DNA of 64,000 bases from Actinomadura cremea. Its GTDB lineage: Bacteria; Actinomycetota; Actinomycetes; Streptosporangiales; Streptosporangiaceae. Shown one piece after another: positions 17,631-24,486 of this stretch. The DNA lies in assembly GCF_014648495.1 (NCBI RefSeq), contig NZ_BMRF01000002.1, positions 62,001 through 126,000 on the forward strand, given 5' to 3'. The position numbers and the translations under genes were made by a program. Within the stretch, counting starts at the first letter, position 1. Each line of letters begins with the position of its first letter. The notes under the pieces are model-generated. The model saw only the letters and a program-made list of their open reading frames with translations. It made no database searches and was not told where the DNA came from.

Positions 17631-18982
17631 CCGCCCCGACCAAGACCGGGCCACCGGTTCCGCTGACACGCGCGCGCCTGTTCGGCTACGGCGTCGGCTC
17701 GGTCGGCACGGGCGTGTTCTCCGCCGTTCCCGGGCTGCTCCTGCTCTACTACCTCACCGACGTGCTCGGCGTGGGCGCGGCCGTCGCCGGCGCCGTCCTC
17801 GTGCTGCCGAAGGCGTGGGACGTCCTGCTGAACCCCATCGTGGGCGCCGCCAGCGACCGCGAGGCCGTCCGGACGGGCCGCCGCACGCGGCTGCTCCTGC
17901 TCGGCGCCTGCACGCTGCCCGTCCTGTTCGCGGCGATGTTCGCCGTCCCGGTGGACTCGCCCGGAACCGCGGCCGTCTGGGCGGGCGTGGCGTTCCTCCT
18001 CGCCGCGAGCGCCTTCGCGTGCTTCCAGGTCCCCTACGTCGCGCTGCCCGCCGAGATCTCCACCGAGCCCGCCGAACGCGGCCGGGCGATGGCCTGGCGG
18101 GTCGTCTGCCTCACCCTCGGGATCCTCGTCGCGGGCGGCGTCGCCCCCGCCGTCACCGACGCCGCCGGGGGAGGGCGCGCCGGGCACGCGCTGATGGGCC
18201 TCGCCGTCGGGCTCGTCATGGCCGCCGCCATGCTCGGCAGCACGCTCGCCACCCGCTGGATCCCGTCGAGCCCCGGCCCCCATGCGCTCGGCCTGCGCGC
18301 CGCGCTCCGCACCGCGCGCGGCAACCGCCCGTTCTTCGCGCTGCTCGGCGCGTACGTCTCGCACACGCTCGCAGTCGCGATCATGCTGGCGGGCGCCCCC
18401 TACGTCGCGACCTACCGGCTGGACGACTACGCCCTCACGTCCGCGATGTTCGTCTGCATGGTCGCACCGAGCGCGTTCGCCGTCCCGCTGTGGAACCGCC
18501 TCGCGCGCCGGTTCGGGCCCGTCCCCTGCTACGTGACCGCACTCGTCGCGTTCGCCGCCATCGTCACCGCGCTGTTCCCGCTGATCGCCTCGACGGCCGC
18601 CGTCCTCGCGCTCAGCGCCGCCGTCGGCGGCTGCTACGCGGCCACCCAGTTCCTCCCGCTCGCGCTCCTGCCCGAGACCGTCCACGCCGACGCCGGACGC
18701 ACCGGACACGCCCAGGCCGGCGCGTTCACCGGCCTGTGGACGGCCGCCGAGACCGGCGCGCTCGCCCTCGGACCCGGCGTGTTCGCGCTGATCCTCGCGG
18801 TCTGCTCGTTCCGCTCGTCCGACTTCGACACCCCCGTCGTCCAGCCGGACACCGCGCTCACCGGCCTCGCCGCCGGTTTCACGCTCGTCCCGGCCGTCCT
18901 GCTCCTGCTCAGCGTGCCGCTGCTGCTCGCCTACCGGCGGCTCGCCGCCGCCCACCGAAGGACCGCGCATGACACTGCCTGA
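17627..18982 (+). CDS. MFS transporter, GPH/MFS_2 type
   Basis: A 451-residue membrane protein with about 12 hydrophobic segments. The start LFGYGVGSVGTGVFSAVPGL and the loop VLPKAWDVLLNPIVGAASDR are typical of the glycoside-pentoside-hexuronide:cation symporter superfamily, as is RRTRLLLLGACTLP. ATG 17627 overlaps the TetR stop (ATGA). Relatives move sugars, but also lipids such as lysophospholipids and sphingolipids. Because the next gene is a sphingosine-phosphate-lyase-like PLP enzyme, an amino-lipid or amine substrate is an alternative to a sugar. Confidence 0.85.
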   Translation: MTAPTKTGPPVPLTRARLFGYGVGSVGTGVFSAVPGLLLLYYLTDVLGVGAAVAGAVLVLPKAWDVLLNPIVGAASDREAVRTGRRTRLLLLGACTLPVLFAAMFAVPVDSPGTAAVWAGVAFLLAASAFACFQVPYVALPAEISTEPAERGRAMAWRVVCLTLGILVAGGVAPAVTDAAGGGRAGHALMGLAVGLVMAAAMLGSTLATRWIPSSPGPHALGLRAALRTARGNRPFFALLGAYVSHTLAVAIMLAGAPYVATYRLDDYALTSAMFVCMVAPSAFAVPLWNRLARRFGPVPCYVTALVAFAAIVTALFPLIASTAAVLALSAAVGGCYAATQFLPLALLPETVHADAGRTGHAQAGAFTGLWTAAETGALALGPGVFALILAVCSFRSSDFDTPVVQPDTALTGLAAGFTLVPAVLLLLSVPLLLAYRRLAAAHRRTAHDTA

Positions 18983-20378
18983 GGACGGCCGCCCCGCCGC
19001 CGAACTGCTCGACCGCCTGGCGGCCCTCCGCGAGGCCGACCTGCCCGTCCGCGGCGGCAAGGTCACCGCGTACGTCTACGACACCGGCCGCGACGCCGTG
19101 CACGACCTCGCCGCCACCGCCTACGGGGAGATGCTCGAGGTCAACTGCCTCGACCCCACCGCGTTCCCCAGCATCGTCGCCCTCGAACGCGAGGTCGTCG
19201 GCGCCGTCGCCGCCCGGCTCGGCGGCGGGACGGGCATCTTCACCAGCGGCGGCACCGAGTCGATCATGCTCGCGGTGAAGGCCGCGCGCGACGCGCGTCC
19301 CGTCCGGGAACCGCAGCTCGTCCTGCCCGCCACCGCGCACCCCGCGTTCCACAAGGCCGCGCACTACCTCGGCCTCGAACCGGTGACCGTCCCCGTGGAC
19401 GCCGAGTACCGCGCCGACCCCGCGGCCGTCGCCGCCGCCATCACCCCGCGCACCGTCCTCGTCGTCGCCTCCGCACCCTCCTACCCGCAGGGCGTCATGG
19501 ACCCGATCCCCGAGATCGCCGCCATCGCCGCGTCCGCCGGCGTCCTCTGCCACGTGGACGCCTGCGTCGGCGGCTGGGTCCTGCCGTGGCTCCGCGAGGC
19601 CGGACGGCCCGTCCCACCGTTCGACCTCTCGGTGCCGGGCGTCACCTCGCTGTCGTGCGACCTGCACAAGTACGGCTACGCGCCCAAGGGCGCGTCCGTC
19701 GTCCTGTTCGCCGACCCGTCGCTGCGCCGCCGCGCCTACTTCGCGTCCGCCGAATGGCCCGGCTACACCGTCATCAACTCCGGCGTCCAGTCGAGCAAGA
19801 GCGCGGGCCCGCTCGGCGCCGCCTGGGCCACCCTCCACGCCGTCGGCGCCGCCGGCTACCGCGACCTCGCCGTCCGCGCGATGGACTCCGCCGAACGCCT
19901 CATCGCCGGACTCCCCGAGGGCCTGCGCGTGCTCGGCACCCCCACCGTCCCGCTCGTCGCCGTCGCCTCCGACGACCCCGACCTCGACGTGTTCGTCCTC
20001 GCCGACGAGGCCCGCGCCCGCGGCTGGTTCTTCCAGCCCCAGCTCTCCTACCACGGCATCCCGGCCAACCTGCACTTCACGATCACCGGGGTGTCCGACA
20101 CCGGCGCGCTGCTCGACGCCCTCGCCGACGCCGCGAAGGCCGCCCGCGCCGCCGGACCGCCCGCCGTCCCGGACGGCCTCGTCGCCGCGATCGCCGACCT
20201 CGACCTCGACGGCATCGACGACGCCGGGTTCGCCGAACTGCTCGCGTCCGTCGGCGCCGAACCGTCCGAGGGGATGGCCGTCGTCAACACCGTCCTCGAC
20301 GAACTGCCCCCCGCGACCCGCGAGGCCCTGCTGATCCGGTTCCTCTCGACGCTCTACGCCTCTAGCCGGAACACTTGA
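18969..20378 (+). CDS. PLP-dependent group II decarboxylase / sphingosine-1-phosphate lyase-like enzyme
   Basis: A 469-residue fold-type I PLP enzyme. Recognisable elements are LEVNCLDPTAFPSIVALERE, GGGTGIFTSGGTESIMLAVK, CHVDACVGGWVLPW (the PLP-N1 aspartate) and DLHKYGYAPKGASVVL with the Schiff-base lysine K234. This is the subgroup containing sphingosine-1-phosphate lyase and MfnA-like tyrosine/aspartate decarboxylases. The extra C-terminal part (about residues 395-469) is helical and unassigned. It overlaps the MFS gene by 14 bases, so uptake and breakdown of one compound is the likely unit. The exact substrate cannot be read from the sequence. Confidence 0.85.
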   Translation: MTLPEDGRPAAELLDRLAALREADLPVRGGKVTAYVYDTGRDAVHDLAATAYGEMLEVNCLDPTAFPSIVALEREVVGAVAARLGGGTGIFTSGGTESIMLAVKAARDARPVREPQLVLPATAHPAFHKAAHYLGLEPVTVPVDAEYRADPAAVAAAITPRTVLVVASAPSYPQGVMDPIPEIAAIAASAGVLCHVDACVGGWVLPWLREAGRPVPPFDLSVPGVTSLSCDLHKYGYAPKGASVVLFADPSLRRRAYFASAEWPGYTVINSGVQSSKSAGPLGAAWATLHAVGAAGYRDLAVRAMDSAERLIAGLPEGLRVLGTPTVPLVAVASDDPDLDVFVLADEARARGWFFQPQLSYHGIPANLHFTITGVSDTGALLDALADAAKAARAAGPPAVPDGLVAAIADLDLDGIDDAGFAELLASVGAEPSEGMAVVNTVLDELPPATREALLIRFLSTLYASSRNT

Positions 20379-20382
20379 GGGC

Positions 20383-20697
20383 GTGAACGCTACGGCTCCT
20401 GGTGCCGTCCGGGCCGGGTACGCCCGCTGCTCCACCGACGAGCAGGACGTCGTCGTCCAGACCGAGCAGCTGCTCGGTCTCGGCGTCCCGGCCGATCGGA
20501 TCTACATCGACCGGGGCTTCTCCGGGACCACCCGCCGCAACCGCGGCGGCCTGGACCGGGCCCTGGGGGCGGTGTGGCCGGCCAGCGTGTTCACCGTGAC
20601 CGAGTTCGACCGGTTCGCCCGCAACGTGGCCGAGGCCGGCCAGATCCTCACCGACCTGCCCGACCGCGGTGTGCTGGTCGGGCTGGGCGGGTCGGTC
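20383..20697 (+). pseudogene. Serine recombinase (Tn3-type resolvase) N-terminal fragment
   Basis: The frame from GTG 20383 matches a resolvase catalytic domain for 105 residues: GYARCSTDEQDVVVQTEQ with the nucleophile serine, RIYIDRGFSGTTRRN, FTVTEFDRFARNVAEAGQIL and GVLVGLGGSV. Similarity then stops abruptly and the frame runs on as unrelated sequence to 20898, over the 3' end of the minus-strand oxidoreductase. The C-terminal part and DNA-binding HTH are missing, so it is a truncated relic. It begins 4 bases after the decarboxylase stop, marking the left border of a mobile-DNA scar. Confidence 0.82.
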
Positions 20698-20720
20698 AGG
20701 GGCGTTCTGGGATCCAGGCG

Positions 20721-21467
20721 TCACATGAACAATGCTCGGTTCAGCCGAACGCCGTATTCCTCATCCGGGTTCGTTGTGGCGTCCCCGACCCTTTCCTGGA
20801 TGGCGGCGACCGCCAGGTCGCGCCGCTTCGGCAAGCGCGCCGCGTCCGCTGTCGCCAGCGCGGCCGGCAGCTCCTGGCGGGTGAGGTCTGTGCAATAGCA
20901 GGGCGCGCCGGGCTGCTGCCGCCAAGTTTCGGCCAGCGTTCCGGCGTCGAATGCGTCGAATCCGGTGTCTTCGACCAGCGCCATTCCGACCTGGCGGTCT
21001 CCGGCATCGTCGGCCGCGACGGGGAGAGCGATGCGGTCGGGGCTTCCCGCGGGCTTGCCCTTCGTCGCGAACGAGCCGGAACCGATCGAGTTCCATGCCT
21101 TGACGATCGGTCTTCCCAACTGCTGGGCGACCCACAGGCTCTCGACCTGACCGGCTTCGATGTCCTCGATCCGGTCGTCTCGCGCCGGATAGTAGTTGGA
21201 GGTGTCGATGACGACCGTGCCGGACGGCACACCGGCGAACAGCGGTGCGACCTGCGGGATGCGGTTGAGGGGGATGGACAGGATCACCACGTCGACGTCC
21301 ACCACGGCTTCCGCCGCGGTGACCGCGCGTCCACCCGAGGCCAGGGTGTCGACCTCGATCGTTTCGGGGCCGCGCGAGTTGGCCACCCTCACCTGATGCC
21401 CTGCCGCGCTCAACCGGCGGGTCAAGGTTTTGCCGATATGTCCGACACCGACAATGCCGATCTTCAT
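20721..21467 (-). CDS. NADP-binding oxidoreductase, F420-dependent NADP reductase-like
   Basis: The 248-residue protein begins with a Rossmann motif MKIGIVGVGHIGKTLTRRL and ANSRGPETI, then VDVVILSIPLNRIPQV, TVVIDTSNYYPARDD and VKAWNSIGSGSFATKGKP. This is the NADPH:F420 reductase (Fno)-like family, whose bacterial members also reduce small substrates. AGGAG stands 9 bases before ATG 21467. It diverges from a MerR regulator, a standard arrangement for MerR-controlled redox genes. The pair lies between resolvase and transposase fragments, so it was probably carried in on a transposon. Confidence 0.82.
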   Translation of the reverse strand: MKIGIVGVGHIGKTLTRRLSAAGHQVRVANSRGPETIEVDTLASGGRAVTAAEAVVDVDVVILSIPLNRIPQVAPLFAGVPSGTVVIDTSNYYPARDDRIEDIEAGQVESLWVAQQLGRPIVKAWNSIGSGSFATKGKPAGSPDRIALPVAADDAGDRQVGMALVEDTGFDAFDAGTLAETWRQQPGAPCYCTDLTRQELPAALATADAARLPKRRDLAVAAIQERVGDATTNPDEEYGVRLNRALFM

Positions 21468-21820
21468 ATTGGATGACTCCTAGTTCACTCCGGCGGGTCT
21501 GTGTCCGGCCGGATGCTCCGGGACGATGCCCGGCAACTGATACGGGAAAACGGTTAAGCGCAGGGCCCCGCGCGCGTCGGCCAGGCACCGGACGGATATC
21601 GGCCGCAGGGCCCGGGGCGCGAAACAACCCCCGGATCGAGCGCCGAAAGCACGCGATGTCGACGAAAAGCCGGAGCTGTTCTGCGCAACGGTTCCCCTCT
21701 CGGGTGCAGTCGGCTCACGCGTTACACCCGCAAGACCACGCCCTGGTGGTTTGTGCCGGCCGCGCCGCTACCCTAAGACCTGACATCGGTGTAAGAGGCA
21801 AATCGGGACGGAGGACGCCC
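21468..21820. promoter_or_regulatory. Divergent region with MerR-type operator
   Basis: The 353-base gap between the oxidoreductase and the MerR gene. Close to MerR, ACC-N7-GGT (21778-21790, ACCTGACATCGGT) flanked by CTAA and GTAAG is the usual MerR-family dyad position, 31-43 bases before the GTG. The rest is GC-rich with no recognisable gene. Confidence 0.45.
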
Positions 21821-22180
21821 GTGCGGATCGGCGAACTGGCCGAGCGGACCGGGGCCAGCGTGCGTTCCCTGCGCTACTACGAGCAGCAGGGCATGCTCAC
21901 CAGCCGGCGCAGCGCCAGCGGGCAGCGCCACTACGGCGAGGACGCCGTGAACCGCGTACTGCTGATCAAGCAGTTCCTCTCCGTCGGGATGAGCGGCAAG
22001 ACCATCGCCGCGCTGCTGCCGCACATCAAGGACACCGGGGAACGCTGCCCACCGGCCGTCCTGCGCCAACTCACCGACGAACTCGCCCGCATCGACGCCC
22101 AAGCCGACGAACTCGCCCGCGCACGCCGGACCCTGGAAGGCATGGTCAAGGCCACCCGAGAGGCCATGCGCGGCGCCTGA
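21821..22180 (+). CDS. MerR family regulator
   Basis: A 119-residue regulator with the MerR winged helix at the N terminus (RIGELAERTGASVRSLRYYE, GMLTSRRSASGQRHYGEDAV) and a C-terminal dimerisation helix (DELARIDAQADELARARRTL). GTG 21821 has GGAGG (21810-21814) 6 bases before it; the frame continues upstream without a convincing start. There is one cysteine (GERCPP) and no SoxR CX2CXCX5C cluster, so it is not an Fe-S SoxR. It should regulate the divergent oxidoreductase and itself. Confidence 0.88.
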   Translation: MRIGELAERTGASVRSLRYYEQQGMLTSRRSASGQRHYGEDAVNRVLLIKQFLSVGMSGKTIAALLPHIKDTGERCPPAVLRQLTDELARIDAQADELARARRTLEGMVKATREAMRGA

Positions 22181-22644
22181 ACACCCACCTGACCGGCATC
22201 CCCCGGAGCCGCGGACTCGCCTGCCCGAGGTCATCTCGGAGGCGAGATGAGCTGGGAGCCGCAGTTGGTGGAGGCGTTCACCGCCACCCGCACCAGAACG
22301 ATGAACGGCGGTAACGCCGCTCAATCCGGCTGGCCAACGCCGTTGGCCGGTCGGTTGCTGCTCGAGCCCCGTGCCCATGACGGCGGTGGAGTCGGCCGCC
22401 TCGCGGGCCCGCGACTGGCACAGACGAACCCCACCACCCCGGCCGGAACCGCCGTGGGCTTCTCGGTCAGGAACACCCCGAGCATCCGCACCGTGCCCCA
22501 CTGCACCGCCCAGCCCAGCCTCCTCGCGGGCCGGGCCGTCTGGCCGGGCCGAGTTCGCTCGTCCGCGCGTGCGACCGTGTTCACCGATTCGCGCGCACCC
22601 CTCTCCCCGAAGATCGACACCCACGTGTTCGCTGGACAGCGGCG
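22181..22644 (-). pseudogene. Gap containing a Tn3-family transposase relic
   Basis: No intact gene is present in these 464 bases. On the minus strand 22521-22408 encodes RRLGWAVQWGTVRMLGVFLT and then VPAGVVGFVCASRG, which resembles the N-terminal DUF4158 region of Tn3-family transposases (pattern LGFAVQLxTVRxLGTFL…VPxxVVxYV). Reading frames break on both sides. With the resolvase fragment at 20383 this points to a decayed Tn3-like element around the MerR/oxidoreductase pair. The plus-strand frame 22247-22648 has no recognisable content. Confidence 0.55.
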
Positions 22645-23922
22645 GTGACGTCTCATTTCCGCCAGCGTCCAGATTCGTTGCCTCCTACGGTCGGTCGGGT
22701 GCGAAAAGATCTCGGCGCCGCGGCGCCTGCTCCTGCCCGACTCCGCGGGCCGGTCGTGCTGTTCATGTCGGTTGCCGCGGCCCTCGGCACGTCGACCATC
22801 TACCCGATGCAGCCAGCGATCGCCGATGTGGCGGACTCGTTGGGCGCGCAGGTAACCGCCGTGGGGATCGCACTCGCTTGCGGGCCCATCGGCTACATGG
22901 TCGGTCTCGGTCTTCTCGTGCCCTTGGTCGACCGCTTGGCCCCCGGGCGCGTTCTCGCGGCTCAGTTCGGGATCCTTGCCTGTGCGCTCGCGGCAAGCTC
23001 CGCCGTGGGCTCAATGATCCTGCTGGGCTCTGTGATCGGTGTGGTCGGAGCCTGTTCGGCAGTCGGGGCCGGGCTGAGTTCGGTCGCCGGCCGTTTGGCT
23101 GCGCCACAGCGGCGGGCGACGACGTTGGGGATCGTGACCGCCGGCATCTCGGCCGGCATCCTTGCAGGGCGGATCATAGGCGGGTGGCTCGCCGACGAGA
23201 TCGGCTGGCGGGGGATGCTGCTCGTGTTCGCTGCCGCCTGCGGCCTCGTCGCCGCGGGTTGCCTGGTGGCGCTCCCCGCAACACGTGGCGACGCCGAACG
23301 CGGCTACCTCTCCACATTGCGTTCCCTGCCTGGCTTGTTCGTCCACCACGCAACCCTGCGAGTCGCCGCTCTCCGTGGCTCCATATGGTTCTTCGCGTTC
23401 TGCGCTGTGTGGGCCGGCCTCGCCGTGGCGCTGTCAGAGCCCCCGTACTCCTACTCGGCTGAACGGATCGGCCTGTACGCACTGGCAGGACTCACGGGCA
23501 TCCCGGCGACTCAGATCGCGGGCATGTGGACCGACCGCGTCGGCGCCCGCCGCGTCATCCTCGTGGGACTTGTCTTGGCGGCGGTAGCCGCGGCCGCCGT
23601 CGGCTTTAGCCTCGCGAACACCGTCGTAACCATGGTCTGCCTGGCGCTCTTCGACGCAGGGCTGTTCGCTGCCCAGGTGGCTAATCAAAGTGCGGTCCTG
23701 GCCATCGATCCCTTGGCACCGGCACGTTTCAACAGCGCCTACATGCTGGTCTACTTCGTCGGCGGGAGCCTCGGGACCGCCTTCGGCGCTGCGGCAGTCG
23801 AATGGTTCGACTGGCCGGCCACAGCGCTGATCACAGCAGCAGCCATCGGAGTCGCCGCAACGATCACCGTCTTCGTGCGCTCCGCCTCGACGAGTGCGAC
23901 AGCAGCCGATCAGGTCGCGTGA
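22645..23922 (+). CDS. MFS transporter (12 TM, drug/metabolite efflux type)
   Basis: A 425-residue permease. Visible elements: VLFMSVAAALGTSTIYPMQP (TM1), GIALACGPIGYMVGLGLLVP, DRLAPGRV (motif A region) and the long SSVAGRLAAPQRRATTLGIV loop before GILAGRIIGGWLADEIGWRG. The build resembles YnfM/AraJ-like exporters. GTG 22645 is the longest start, without a good ribosome site; GTG 22699 is possible. Its GC is lower than the flanks (many TTG, GTT and TCG codons), consistent with import next to the transposase relics. The substrate is unknown. Confidence 0.82.
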   Translation: MTSHFRQRPDSLPPTVGRVRKDLGAAAPAPARLRGPVVLFMSVAAALGTSTIYPMQPAIADVADSLGAQVTAVGIALACGPIGYMVGLGLLVPLVDRLAPGRVLAAQFGILACALAASSAVGSMILLGSVIGVVGACSAVGAGLSSVAGRLAAPQRRATTLGIVTAGISAGILAGRIIGGWLADEIGWRGMLLVFAAACGLVAAGCLVALPATRGDAERGYLSTLRSLPGLFVHHATLRVAALRGSIWFFAFCAVWAGLAVALSEPPYSYSAERIGLYALAGLTGIPATQIAGMWTDRVGARRVILVGLVLAAVAAAAVGFSLANTVVTMVCLALFDAGLFAAQVANQSAVLAIDPLAPARFNSAYMLVYFVGGSLGTAFGAAAVEWFDWPATALITAAAIGVAATITVFVRSASTSATAADQVA

Positions 23923-23989
23923 TAAGGACACCGTTGGACGTCCCGCTCCCCCGGCGTTCCACGCCTGCGACGCCGTTCCTCGTGTGCAC

Positions 23990-24486
23990 GCTGCCGGTAG
24001 GATCATCCGGCCGCCTCGCCGCGTACGGTGCCGAACCGATCCCGCCGTGCCCGGAAGCTCGTCGGCGGCGGTTCGGCCCGCGACCCGACGGTAGGCCCAT
24101 TCGGTGGCCAGGGTGCGGTTGAGCCGCTCGGCTTTTCCGCTGGTCCATGGGCATCGGGGCCGGGTGAACTTCTGCCGTGCGCCCAGCTCGGCGCAGGCTT
24201 GCTGGAAGGCGCGGCTGGTCCGGTAGTTCTTGGCGTTGTCGCTCAGGATCCGTTCGATGCGGGTGATGCCGCGGGCGGCGAAGTAGGCGGCGGCCGCCCG
24301 GTGCGGGAAGGCGGCGCCGGTGGTGCCCTTCTCGTCGGGCAGCACCTCGGCGTAGGCGAGCCGGGTGTGGTGGTCGACGGCGGTGTGGACGTGGTGGTAG
24401 CCGATGCCGCGGACGGCCTCGCGGTCGGCGCCTGCGCCACCGTGACGCTGGTCGACAAGAAGGACCGGCAGCAGGGGCGGGGCTAA
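23990..24486 (-). pseudogene. IS481-family transposase, 3' fragment
   Basis: The minus strand from about 24486 to 24000 encodes the catalytic half of an IS481 transposase: GIGYHHVHTAVDDHTRLAYA, FAARGITRIERILSDNAKNY and WTSGKAERLNRTLATEWAYR. The three acidic residues are present (D of VDDH, D of SDNA, E of KAER). The N-terminal HTH is absent because the frame runs into the end of the carboxypeptidase gene, and similarity is lost after EWAYRR. It fills most of the 560-base gap between the MFS gene and the carboxypeptidase. Ends are approximate; no terminal repeats were found. Confidence 0.8.

Noticed and set aside
17159-19066. 635-codon minus-strand frame opposite TetR and MFS
   Set aside because: Extreme Glu/Arg/Gly composition and no motif; the coding strand has clear TM segments and overlaps.
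18909-20435. 508-codon minus-strand frame opposite the PLP decarboxylase
   Set aside because: Shadow frame; the opposite strand carries the PLP lysine and aspartate motifs.
21821-22180. The local MerR as the SoxR that binds the box at 30535
   Set aside because: It has a single cysteine and no Fe-S cluster motif, and its own divergent operator differs.
22247-22648. Plus-strand 133-codon frame in the transposon scar
   Set aside because: No recognisable motif, no ribosome site, and antisense to the Tn3-like relic.
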